From assembly GCA_009784335.1 (NCBI GenBank), contig WRBX01000009.1, positions 1 through 11,817 of the forward strand: a stretch of 11,817 nt of DNA. The letters run 5' to 3'. This DNA comes from Oscillospiraceae bacterium (GTDB taxonomy: Bacteria > Bacillota_A > Clostridia > Monoglobales > WRBX01). The notes under the pieces were generated by a model. It ran no database searches, was not told the origin of the DNA, and was given only the letters and a program-made list of their open reading frames with translations. The position numbers and the translations under genes were made by a program. Positions 1 to 5,708 of this stretch are shown here, piece by piece. How positions within the stretch are numbered: position 1 is the stretch's first letter; every line of letters begins with the position of its first letter.

Positions 1-285
1 GGAAAACTGATTCCAAGCGAGGCCAAAAGGGCAAATTTGGCGGCGATTTGCGAGCAAATTTTAAACCATGAATTGATTGGGAATGTTCGAAACTATGATT
101 TAACCGATGATAAAAACATCAAATTTCGTTTAGATAATATTGAAGTGCAGCTTGGCGATAATTCTCGAATGGAATATAAATTTATGATGCTGATGGAAAT
201 CTATGAGGGATTGTTGCCGAATATTAAGGGTGAGTTAGATCTTCGAAATGGAAGCAAGGCTTATTTTAAGGAGATATATCAATGA
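1..285 (+). CDS. ftsQ: FtsQ/DivIB-type cell division protein, C-terminal part (5' end outside window)
   Basis: The reading frame is open from base 1, so the start lies upstream and about 94 C-terminal residues are visible. These match the end of the FtsQ/DivIB beta domain: a segment with NIKFRLDNIEVQLGD, a following helix with KFMMLMEIYEGLL, and the closing GELDLRNGSKAYFKE, which resembles the usual 'G-x-LDL...' strand at the end of this family. FtsQ/DivIB is a bitopic membrane protein whose extracellular POTRA and beta domains bind FtsL and FtsB (DivIC) in the divisome. Its TGA stop overlaps the ATG of the DUF881 gene (ATGA), and an AAGGAG at 268-273 lies within its last codons, so the two are probably translationally coupled. 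The neighbours (DUF881, Sbp) support the call. The POTRA domain and membrane anchor cannot be checked here. Confidence 0.8.
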   Translation, partial: GKLIPSEAKRANLAAICEQILNHELIGNVRNYDLTDDKNIKFRLDNIEVQLGDNSRMEYKFMMLMEIYEGLLPNIKGELDLRNGSKAYFKEIYQ

Positions 286-1025
286 AAAAACTGTTAGGAA
301 TTAAAATCACTCCGGCGCACACGGCAATCGCAATTATTTGTTTTGTGATTTGCTTTGGTGTAAGCTTGCAAATCAGGAGCGTTATTGACCATTCCGGCAA
401 TGTAACGCAAGTGAAAAGGATTGATGATTTGGCGCGAGAGCTGGTGGATAGTAACAATAAAGCGCAAGGGTTTTTCGAGCAAGCGCAGGAATATAAAGCG
501 CAACTCGAGCAATATGAAAAGGAAAAAGCAGAGCAATCGGATGCAAATGCTGCGATTGTTGCGCGGCTACATAGTATGGAAATTTTGGCGGGCCTTGCCG
601 ATGTGAAGGGCGAAGGTGTTATAATTCGCATGAATGATGGTTCTAAGATAGTCGGCGCTAATTCCAATGATAATATTATTCACGATTTTGATCTTCTTCG
701 CTTGATAAATGAGATTAAGAATGCCGGGGCTGAGGCGATTTCTATTAACGGTGAGCGGATTATCACGATATCTGATATTCGTTGTGCGGGAAGCACGATT
801 ACGATAAACGGCCAGAAAAAAGTGCCTCCTTTTGAGATTAAGGTGATAGGCAATAGTGCCGTTATAGAAAGTGCGCTTAAAATGCAAGGCGGAATACTTG
901 ATATTCTCGGAACTTATTTGAATATAACATGCGATAAAGCAAGCGAGATTACAGTGCCGAGATATTCACGGCCGATTGAATTTGGTTTTGCCGAGCCAAT
1001 CGCGGCACAGGAGGTGGCACAATGA
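282..1025 (+). CDS. DUF881 family membrane-anchored protein
   Basis: A 247-residue protein of the DUF881 family, which in Bacillota and Actinobacteria sits in division gene clusters beside sbp; its biochemical role is not established. Visible parts are a short basic N-terminus, one membrane segment at about residues 13-30, a charged heptad-like stretch at about 45-100 (probable coiled coil outside the membrane), and the conserved domain. That domain has GEGVIIRMNDG (110-120), a helix-strand unit HDFDLLRLINEIKNAGAEAI starting at 134 and followed by SINGERI, and PPFEIKVIGN (182-191). Length is normal for the family. The ATG at 282 overlaps the upstream stop and follows AAGGAG with good spacing; the 3' end overlaps the sbp start in the same ATGA fashion. 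Many relatives have a second DUF881 copy after sbp; none is present here. Confidence 0.9.
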   Translation: MKKLLGIKITPAHTAIAIICFVICFGVSLQIRSVIDHSGNVTQVKRIDDLARELVDSNNKAQGFFEQAQEYKAQLEQYEKEKAEQSDANAAIVARLHSMEILAGLADVKGEGVIIRMNDGSKIVGANSNDNIIHDFDLLRLINEIKNAGAEAISINGERIITISDIRCAGSTITINGQKKVPPFEIKVIGNSAVIESALKMQGGILDILGTYLNITCDKASEITVPRYSRPIEFGFAEPIAAQEVAQ

Positions 1026-1390
1026 TTTACATAGTAGCCGGTTTACTTGGAATTCTGCTTGGCGTTTTTATGGATTACACAATTCCCGCGGTTTATTCCG
1101 CTTATGTCGGCGTTGCAATACTCGCCGGGCTTGATACAGTTTTTGGCGGATTTGTAGCTATTATTGCCAAGAAATTTAATATGAAAATTTTTGTTTCGGG
1201 GCTTTTCGGAAATGGAATTTTAGCAGTGGTGCTGGTTCTTATCGGCAAGTTGATTGGAATTGATTTAACACTAGCTGCCGTTGTTGTTTTTGGCACCCGG
1301 ATATTTGGAAATTTAGCAACACTAAGGCGATTTGGGTTGGGCAAAGCGGAAGAGGCATACAAGGGATATAGGGGAAAGCGTATTAATTAG
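1022..1390 (+). CDS. sbp: Small basic protein Sbp (DUF1290)
   Basis: A 122-residue, very hydrophobic protein with about three membrane segments (roughly 2-20, 24-48 and 58-92) and a basic tail. Family hallmarks are VAILAGLDTVFGG (31-43), FVSGLFGNGILAVVLVLIGK starting at residue 57, and VVFGTRIFGNLATLRR (88-103). It matches the DUF1290/Sbp family in length (about 121 residues in Bacillus subtilis) and in position. The family is linked to the division gene cluster by gene context; its molecular function is unknown. AGGAGGT at 1009-1015 gives a strong ribosome binding site, and the ATG overlaps the DUF881 stop, so the pair is likely coupled. No ftsZ or other division gene follows; a repeat element begins right after the TAG stop. 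Confidence 0.92.
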   Translation: MIYIVAGLLGILLGVFMDYTIPAVYSAYVGVAILAGLDTVFGGFVAIIAKKFNMKIFVSGLFGNGILAVVLVLIGKLIGIDLTLAAVVVFGTRIFGNLATLRRFGLGKAEEAYKGYRGKRIN

Positions 1391-1530
1391 CACACGGATG
1401 CGCTGCGCGCATACACGGATCGCCTGCGGCGATGACGGATTTACACGGATTTCCATTTTTAACGCGTTCGCGTTAAAAATATCTGTGTTAATCTGTTTAA
1501 TCTGTGTGTTGCCGAAGGCAACCTGTGTGC
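1391..1530. repeat. Symmetric repeat element of eight octamers with nested hairpins
   Basis: Four ACACGGAT-type octamers on the left (starting at 1392, 1413, 1433 and 1443; the third is TGACGGAT) face four ATCTGTGT-type octamers on the right (1481, 1491, 1500 and 1521; variants ATCTGTTT and ACCTGTGT). Start-to-start distances are 21, 20 and 10 on the left and 10, 9 and 21 on the right, so the element is nearly mirror-symmetric. The centre is a strong palindrome, ATTTTTAACGCG (1455-1466) with CGCGTTAAAAAT (1469-1480). Each roughly 20-bp gap holds a small palindrome with a three-base loop: ATGCGC-TGC-GCGCAT (1398-1412), ATCGCC-TGC-GGCGAT (1419-1433) and TTGCC-GAA-GGCAA (1509-1521). No coding role is seen. 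It could serve as a transcript end for the sbp operon, but it lacks a T-run typical of an intrinsic terminator. Confidence 0.85.
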
Positions 1531-1728
1531 AAAAAAGGCAAAAAAATAAAGCCCTAGAATAGAAAAAAACCAATGCGAAGCTTAAGGTTATCGACCATAT
1601 CGACAATCCAAGTTGTGCAAGTATTTAGCATTTTTTTTGAAAAATTTTGCAACTTGGCTTTGCTCCTTGAAATCAAAAAACAAGCATAGATGCTTGACTA
1701 ATTGTTAATTTAATAAAAGGCGGAAATT
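1531..1728. other. Gene-free AT-rich spacer upstream of the SGNH gene
   Basis: I see no gene and no convincing sigma-A promoter here. It holds an 8-bp inverted repeat, CCAAGTTG (1608-1615) and CAACTTGG (1650-1657), around an A/T-rich loop. It also contains a 17-base sequence (1657-1673, GCTTTGCTCCTTGAAAT) that recurs inverted and exact at 3684-3700 in the other hairpin-rich gap. A TTGACT at 1694-1699 has no -10 box at the right distance. The AAGG at 1717-1720 is the probable ribosome binding site of the next gene. Confidence 0.6.
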
Positions 1729-2838
1729 TTGTCAAGAAAAAGAAGAAAAACAGTAGTCAGTAGTCAGTTGACAGTAGTCAGTAAGCTTATTGCAAAGCTT
1801 TTTTTTGCATTGTTAGTGCCGATTTTGATTATGCTTTTTGTTTTTATCATCGATCCATTGCAATTTTATAGGCCGGCAACAATGTATTTGCCGAGATTTT
1901 ATGGGCAGGAGCGGTTTCAAAATCCGGCAATAGCTCACTCTTTCACTTATGATACAGTAGTGGTGGGCACTTCTATGAGCGCAAATGTTAGCCTTAATAC
2001 CCTTCGAAATGCCTATGGTTTTGAGCCTATTCGGCAGACTTTTGCCGGTTCATCTGTGTTCGAACAGCAATCGGGATTGTCGGTTGCACTACGGACAGGA
2101 CAAGTTAAAAAAGTCATTTGGGAGCTGAATTTCACATCGTTTGGCGGCGAGGTAGACAAACCTAAGGATTCCAAAGCGATTTTCCCTTCATATTTATATA
2201 ACAAAACTTGGCTTGATGATTTTAAGTATTTATTAGACCCGGTGCAAATAGTGCGTGCTTGGGAGATCGCCCGCGATTGGTTGCCTTATAACGGCGGAGT
2301 TATGGATTATGAGCTTGAAGACCTTAGAAAATGGGGAAGCTGGTTTAACTATAGCAAAGAAATTACCATGGCAGATTTTAACATACGCCGAGACAAAGGT
2401 GAGTTTGAGCCTACCGGCAGGCTATTGGAGAGGCATAGCAATGAAAAATTAGCCAATAATATCGCGGTTAATGTAGTCGATATTGTTAGAGCCTATCCGG
2501 ATGTTGAATGGATATTTTGCTTTGCGCCGTTTTCAGCACTGGAGCATGTGATATACGATGAGCAAGGGATATTTGAGCAGCAATTAAATTTCCGTCATGG
2601 TGCTTATTATTCGCTTCGGCAGCTTGAAAATGTGAGAATCTTCGATTTTCAAGGAGATAAGGCGATAGTTGAGGATTTGAGCAATTACAAAGATTCCATG
2701 CATTATAGCCCCGCAATTACAAATCTTATGCTATATTATATGCTCAATTATGATGAAACTACCGACGAAGAGTTTGACGCGAATCAAATTTATTTAAGGA
2801 AGCTGGTGAAGAAGTGGAAATCGGAATTGACATTATAG
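1729..2838 (+). CDS. Membrane-anchored SGNH-fold (AlgJ/DltD-like) protein, possible cell-surface O-acyl transferase or esterase
   Basis: A 369-residue protein with a basic N-terminus, one membrane segment at about 21-41 (LIAKLFFALLVPILIMLFVF), and a large domain expected outside the cell. The domain opens with YDTVVVGTSMSANVS (74-88), where G-T-S resembles SGNH block I with S82 as candidate nucleophile. It ends with KDSMHYSP (321-328), which matches the Asp-x-x-His block V pattern (D322, H325). That supports an SGNH hydrolase/acyltransferase fold such as proteins accessory to polysaccharide O-acetylation; no MBOAT partner lies in the window, so the substrate is unknown. The start is a TTG at 1729 after AAGG at 1717-1720; no better start precedes the membrane segment. 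Residues 8-19 (TVVSSQLTVVSK) are encoded by a heptamer repeat array, so the native N-terminus may have been extended. The 3' end overlaps acpS by 25 bases. Confidence 0.65.
   Translation: MSRKRRKTVVSSQLTVVSKLIAKLFFALLVPILIMLFVFIIDPLQFYRPATMYLPRFYGQERFQNPAIAHSFTYDTVVVGTSMSANVSLNTLRNAYGFEPIRQTFAGSSVFEQQSGLSVALRTGQVKKVIWELNFTSFGGEVDKPKDSKAIFPSYLYNKTWLDDFKYLLDPVQIVRAWEIARDWLPYNGGVMDYELEDLRKWGSWFNYSKEITMADFNIRRDKGEFEPTGRLLERHSNEKLANNIAVNVVDIVRAYPDVEWIFCFAPFSALEHVIYDEQGIFEQQLNFRHGAYYSLRQLENVRIFDFQGDKAIVEDLSNYKDSMHYSPAITNLMLYYMLNYDETTDEEFDANQIYLRKLVKKWKSELTL
1751..1785 (+). repeat. Heptamer array inside the SGNH coding sequence (CAGTAGT/CAGTTGA type)
   Basis: Five 7-bp units: CAGTAGT at 1751, 1758 and 1772, CAGTTGA at 1765, and a degenerate CAGTAAG at 1779. 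It encodes residues 8-19 of the SGNH protein, just before its membrane segment. The same family, on the coding strand, occurs twice in mtaB (9556-9590 and 9974-10008). Confidence 0.85.
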
Positions 2839-3152
2839 AGATTTCAAGAATTAAAAAGGCGATTAAAAACGAGAAATTCATTGGTAAAGTTTACTCTGTG
2901 AGTGAGCGCGAGTGGTTAGAGGGAAAAGAAGCGCACAGATATGCCGGGGTTTTTGCGGCAAAAGAAGCATTGGTTAAATGCGGCGGCGGAGTTATGAGAG
3001 ATTATGAGATTGAGCACGAAGAAAGCGGCAAGCCGGTTGTTAGGGTTCAGGATTCAGGGTTCGGGATTCAGAATTATAAGATTAGTATTTCGCATTCTGA
3101 AAAATATGCAACGGCAGTAGCTCTAAAAGTTGACATAGGTGAGCTAAATTAA
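2814..3152 (+). CDS. acpS: Holo-[acyl-carrier-protein] synthase AcpS
   Basis: A 112-residue phosphopantetheinyl transferase that moves 4'-phosphopantetheine from CoA to the serine of apo-ACP, activating it for fatty acid and phospholipid synthesis. The N-terminal MEIGIDIIEISRI carries the metal-binding Asp (D6). GVFAAKEALVKCGGG (45-59) carries the second acidic ligand (E51). ISISHSEKYATAVAL (90-104) is the conserved C-terminal strand. The GTG start at 2814 begins the protein in the usual place for the family and has AAGGAAG at 2796-2802 upstream; it lies inside the end of the SGNH gene, so the two are probably co-translated. The segment between GKP (72-74) and ISISH is encoded by a heptamer repeat (residues 77-88), yet all catalytic motifs are intact, so the enzyme is likely functional. 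The stop lies in the stem of an inverted repeat. Confidence 0.94.
   Translation: MEIGIDIIEISRIKKAIKNEKFIGKVYSVSEREWLEGKEAHRYAGVFAAKEALVKCGGGVMRDYEIEHEESGKPVVRVQDSGFGIQNYKISISHSEKYATAVALKVDIGELN
3043..3077 (+). repeat. Heptamer array inside acpS (GGATTCA/GGGTTCA type)
   Basis: Units are GGGTTCA (3043), GGATTCA (3050), GGGTTCG (3057), GGATTCA (3064) and a degenerate GAATTAT (3071). They encode RVQDSGFGIQNY, residues 77-88 of AcpS, in the variable loop before the conserved ISISH strand. The sequence family is unrelated to the CAGTTGA arrays, but the period and the 35-bp length are the same. Confidence 0.82.
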
Positions 3153-3184
3153 TTTGGAGCGATTAGCGAACAAATTAATTTGTT
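3146..3184. repeat. Inverted repeat over the acpS stop codon
   Basis: AAATTAATTTG at 3146-3156 pairs with CAAATTAATTT at 3171-3181, an 11-bp stem with a 14-base loop; the acpS TAA (3150-3152) is in the left arm. The right arm is itself part of a perfect 16-base palindrome, AACAAATTAATTTGTT (3169-3184). No T-run follows, so it is not a standard terminator; it may stabilise the transcript end. Confidence 0.6.
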
Positions 3185-3219
3185 TCGAGCCAAGTGGCGA
3201 TGAAACCAGTGAAAATATG

Positions 3220-3271
3220 CAAAATGCGACCAAAAATGAACAAAATTCCGGAACATTTTGGGCGCATTTTG
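3220..3271. repeat. Long imperfect hairpin just upstream of the rpmB promoter
   Basis: CAAAATGCG (3220-3228) pairs with CGCATTTTG (3263-3271); after one mismatch the stem continues with CCAAAA (3230-3235) against TTTTGG (3256-3261), then TG against CA, giving about 17 pairs around a loop containing TTCCGGAA. It ends 17 bases before the -35 box of rpmB. It could terminate the acpS transcript or act in control of rpmB; there is no T-tract, so I leave its role open. Confidence 0.6.
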
Positions 3272-3288
3272 TAAACTTTGAAAAACAT

Positions 3289-3317
3289 TTGACAAAGTCA
3301 GTGAAAACTGCTATTAT
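3289..3317 (+). promoter_or_regulatory. Sigma-A-type promoter of rpmB
   Basis: A perfect -35 TTGACA (3289-3294), a 17-base spacer and a -10 TATTAT (3312-3317) lie upstream of rpmB, with the start of transcription expected near 3324. A ribosome binding site AAGGAG (3339-3344) follows 10 bases before the ATG. This is the clearest promoter in the window. Confidence 0.85.
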
Positions 3318-3354
3318 ATATAAGTTCGAGAGAAAATTAAGGAGTTGAAAATAA

Positions 3355-3540
3355 ATGGCAAAGTGTGCTAAATGTGGCAAAACAACGGTTTTTGGGAATA
3401 ATGTCAGCCATTCGCATAGGCGTTCTAATAGGGCGTTTAAGCCGAATTTAAGGCGCGTTAAGGCTGTAATCGCAGGAGTAAGCAAGAGGATTTATGTTTG
3501 CACCAGATGTTTGCGTAGCGGAAAAGTTTCCAGAGTATAA
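3355..3540 (+). CDS. rpmB: 50S ribosomal protein L28 (zinc-ribbon form)
   Basis: A 61-residue L28 protein of the large ribosomal subunit. It begins MAKCAKCGKTTVFGNNVSHSHRRSNRAF..., the family signature, and has two CxxC pairs (C4/C7 and C49/C52) that would bind zinc, as in 'C+' ribosomal paralogues that have not lost the metal site. Length is typical (about 60-64 residues in Gram-positives). The ATG at 3355 is supported by AAGGAG at 3339-3344. The gene stands alone between its own promoter and terminator, as rpmB often does in Bacillota. It converges on ftsH. Confidence 0.97.
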   Translation: MAKCAKCGKTTVFGNNVSHSHRRSNRAFKPNLRRVKAVIAGVSKRIYVCTRCLRSGKVSRV

Positions 3541-3559
3541 TTTACCGAATGTTCAATTA

Positions 3560-3585
3560 GAAAACGCCTAAGGCGTTTTCTTTTG
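3560..3585 (+). terminator. Rho-independent terminator of rpmB
   Basis: GAAAACGCC (3560-3568), loop TAA, GGCGTTTTC (3572-3580), then a TTTT run. The 9-bp stem begins 19 bases after the rpmB stop codon. Confidence 0.85.
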
Positions 3586-3830
3586 TTGCAAAAAAAGAAA
3601 ACCGAAATTGTAGGTGCGAACTATGTAGCACATCGCGAAGCGATGCATTTTGCCGAATCCGAAAACATAGGATGGACATGAGCATTTCAAGGAGCAAAGC
3701 GACTCAGAAATGCCATGGGCATGCTAGTTCGAGGCGTAGGTGTTTCTTCAACGGTTTCCGTTGATAGAAGAAACACCGAACGACGAAGAACCAGGGATTC
3801 AAGGGGGCGATGCCCCCTTTGCTAAAAAAC
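3586..3830. other. Convergent gap between rpmB and ftsH, rich in hairpins
   Basis: No gene is supported here. Palindromes seen are CATCGC-GAA-GCGATG (3631-3645); GCATTTC (3682-3688) with GAAATGC (3707-3713); GGTGTTTCTTC (3739-3749) with GAAGAAACACC (3767-3777), with an inner AACGG-TTT-CCGTT; and AAGGGGGC-GAT-GCCCCCTT (3801-3819). The last two lie just after the ftsH stop on the minus strand and may end that transcript, although neither is followed by a T-run on that strand. Bases 3684-3700 are an exact inverted copy of 1657-1673. The region reads as an assembly of small repeat modules. Confidence 0.65.
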
Positions 3831-5699
3831 CTATTCTTTTCCGGTATTTTTCTTAAAAATACCTTCAAATTCTTCCGCTTCAATTTTTTCTTGCTCAATG
3901 AGCGTTGATGCCACTGCATCCAGCGCCGTCATATGCTCTTTCAAAAGCTTAGCGCACTTGCCATAAGCGTCATCTATAATCCGCTTAACCTCTTCATCAA
4001 TCTTAGTCGCCATGCTCTCGCTATGATTCCGCCCCTGCGCGAGGCCTTTTCCGAGGAAAACCTCCTCGGCATCGGCATAGGAAATTGTGCCGATTGTGTC
4101 GCTCATTCCGTATTTCATCACCATATTGCGCGCAATCTTGGTCGCCCTCTGGATATCATTGCTGGCGCCTGTTGAAATATCATCCAGCACCAGTTTTTCG
4201 GCAACGCGCCCGCCCAAGAGCACCACAATTTCCTCTTCCATATCGCTCTTAGAAGCATACCATTTATCATCTTTGGGCAAGCTCAGCGTGTAGCCGCCCG
4301 CCATGCCGCGCGGAATAATCGAGATTTGATGCACAGGATGCGCCGTCGGCATAAGCCGCGTTATAATCGCATGCCCGGCTTCGTGATACGCCGTTAGCTT
4401 GCGCTCTTTTTCAGAATAAACCCGAGTTTTTTTCTCAGGGCCTGCAATCACTTTAATAATCGAATCTTCAAAATCCTTCATTTGAATCTTGCGCTTGTTA
4501 TTCCGTGCCGCAAGTAGCGCCGCTTCATTTGATAAATTTTCTAAATCAGCACCGGTAAAGCCGGTTGTGGTTTTTGCAAGAGTGTTTAAATTTACATCGC
4601 CATCAAGCGGTTTTTTAGTTGTGTGCACATGCAAAATCGCTTCTCTGCCAATAGCATCGGGCACCGAAACTGTAACCTGCCTGTCAAACCTGCCGGGGCG
4701 AAGGAGCGCGGGATCCAAAATATCCGGGCGGTTAGTCGCCGCAATAATAATCACACCTTCGTTATTTGCAAATCCATCCATTTCAACCAGCAGCTGATTC
4801 AAAGTTTGCTCGCGCTCATCATGACCGCCGCCCATGCCGGCACCGCGATGGCGGCCAACGGCATCAATCTCATCGATAAAAATTATCGAAGGCGAACTTT
4901 TTTTAGCTTGGTCGAACAAATCTCGAACTCGACTGGCGCCCACGCCAACAAACATCTCAACAAAATCTGAGCCTGAAATCGAGAAAAACGGCACGCCTGC
5001 TTCGCCTGCAACCGCCTTAGCCAATAGAGTTTTGCCCGTGCCCGGAGGGCCAACCAGCAGCACTCCTTTTGGAATCCTTGCGCCTAAATCAGTATATTTC
5101 TTCGGCGCTTTTAGAAAATCAACAACCTCTTCAAGCTCTGCTTTAACCTCATCTTCGCCGGCGACATCCTTGAATTTTATCTCTTTGCCGTTGGGCAATG
5201 GCATCTTGCCCTTGTTCACCTTTCCAAAAGGCATGCCGCCCTTGCCGCCGCCCTGCATCCGCGTTATCATTATAAAAATGAGGACGAAAAACCCGATAGT
5301 GAGAAGCGTTGGAATGACGCTAAACCACCATGGTGCAATAAATTTATCGGATGAGAATTGCAATGTGCCCGCCGCTGTCTGCTTAGCGATTGAATCGCCT
5401 AAATCTTTTTGCAGCCAATCTAATGATGGAATCGGCACAGAAATCTTAGTCTGGTTCTTTAAAATCGCCGTCGCTTTGGTATCATTCACCCTAAGCTCCA
5501 CCACATTCTCAGCCTGCACCTCGCGCACCAGATCACCATATTCAAGCTTTTCCATTTCCTGATTGCTAAGCAAAGTAAACGCAGACAAAAAAATCACCAT
5601 AAGAATAATATAGCCGGCTATACTGCTAAAATTCCCCGCTAAATCTTTTTTCTTTTTTTTATTGTCTTGCTTTTTATTATTGTTTTTGTCGTTTGGCAC
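3831..5699 (-). CDS. ftsH: ATP-dependent zinc metalloprotease FtsH
   Basis: A 622-residue hexameric membrane AAA+ protease that unfolds and degrades damaged or regulatory membrane and cytosolic proteins. Order of parts: a very Lys/Asn-rich cytoplasmic N-terminus (1-20), membrane segment 1 (about 28-45), the extracytoplasmic FtsH_ext domain (about 48-122), membrane segment 2 (about 124-146) and the AAA domain. The AAA domain has Walker A GPPGTGKT (217-224), pore loop MFVGVG (249-254), Walker B FIDEID (274-279) and the second region of homology with arginine fingers ([19 protein letters not shown], 322-340). The peptidase domain has the zinc motif HEAGH (439-443), with D515 in SNDIQRAT as the likely third ligand. 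The start is a GTG; its AGGAG (5706-5710) overlaps the TAG stop of the upstream OpgB-like gene, so it is the last gene of that operon. The sequence is complete with no missing catalytic residue. FtsH beside envelope synthesis genes is unusual, since it more often follows tilS/hpt. Confidence 0.98.
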   Translation of the reverse strand: MPNDKNNNKKQDNKKKKKDLAGNFSSIAGYIILMVIFLSAFTLLSNQEMEKLEYGDLVREVQAENVVELRVNDTKATAILKNQTKISVPIPSLDWLQKDLGDSIAKQTAAGTLQFSSDKFIAPWWFSVIPTLLTIGFFVLIFIMITRMQGGGKGGMPFGKVNKGKMPLPNGKEIKFKDVAGEDEVKAELEEVVDFLKAPKKYTDLGARIPKGVLLVGPPGTGKTLLAKAVAGEAGVPFFSISGSDFVEMFVGVGASRVRDLFDQAKKSSPSIIFIDEIDAVGRHRGAGMGGGHDEREQTLNQLLVEMDGFANNEGVIIIAATNRPDILDPALLRPGRFDRQVTVSVPDAIGREAILHVHTTKKPLDGDVNLNTLAKTTTGFTGADLENLSNEAALLAARNNKRKIQMKDFEDSIIKVIAGPEKKTRVYSEKERKLTAYHEAGHAIITRLMPTAHPVHQISIIPRGMAGGYTLSLPKDDKWYASKSDMEEEIVVLLGGRVAEKLVLDDISTGASNDIQRATKIARNMVMKYGMSDTIGTISYADAEEVFLGKGLAQGRNHSESMATKIDEEVKRIIDDAYGKCAKLLKEHMTALDAVASTLIEQEKIEAEEFEGIFKKNTGKE

Positions 5700-5708
5700 T
5701 TTTTTCTC

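Noticed and set aside
1391..1530. CRISPR-like array
   Set aside because: Repeats are only 8 bp, inverted in the second half, and gaps are palindromes and not unique spacers. No cas gene is present.
1322..1606. 94-codon minus-strand open frame across the sbp 3' end and the ACACGGAT element
   Set aside because: It runs through repeats and antisense to sbp; no start signal or homology is recognisable.
1694..1716. Promoter for the SGNH gene (TTGACT followed by TAATAA)
   Set aside because: The spacer would be only about 11 bases, too short for a sigma-A promoter.
3154..3348. 64-codon open frame on the plus strand between acpS and rpmB
   Set aside because: It covers the inverted repeat over the acpS stop, the hairpin at 3220-3271 and the rpmB promoter, has no recognisable domain and lacks a ribosome binding site. 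It is most likely non-coding.
3704..3919. 71-codon open frame on the minus strand across the ftsH 3' end
   Set aside because: It overlaps the ftsH coding sequence in another frame and reads through palindromes; no family resemblance.
4834..5562. 242-codon plus-strand open frame opposite ftsH
   Set aside because: It is antisense to the conserved FtsH membrane and AAA region. Its Ser/Pro/Thr-rich low-complexity translation is typical of a shadow frame.
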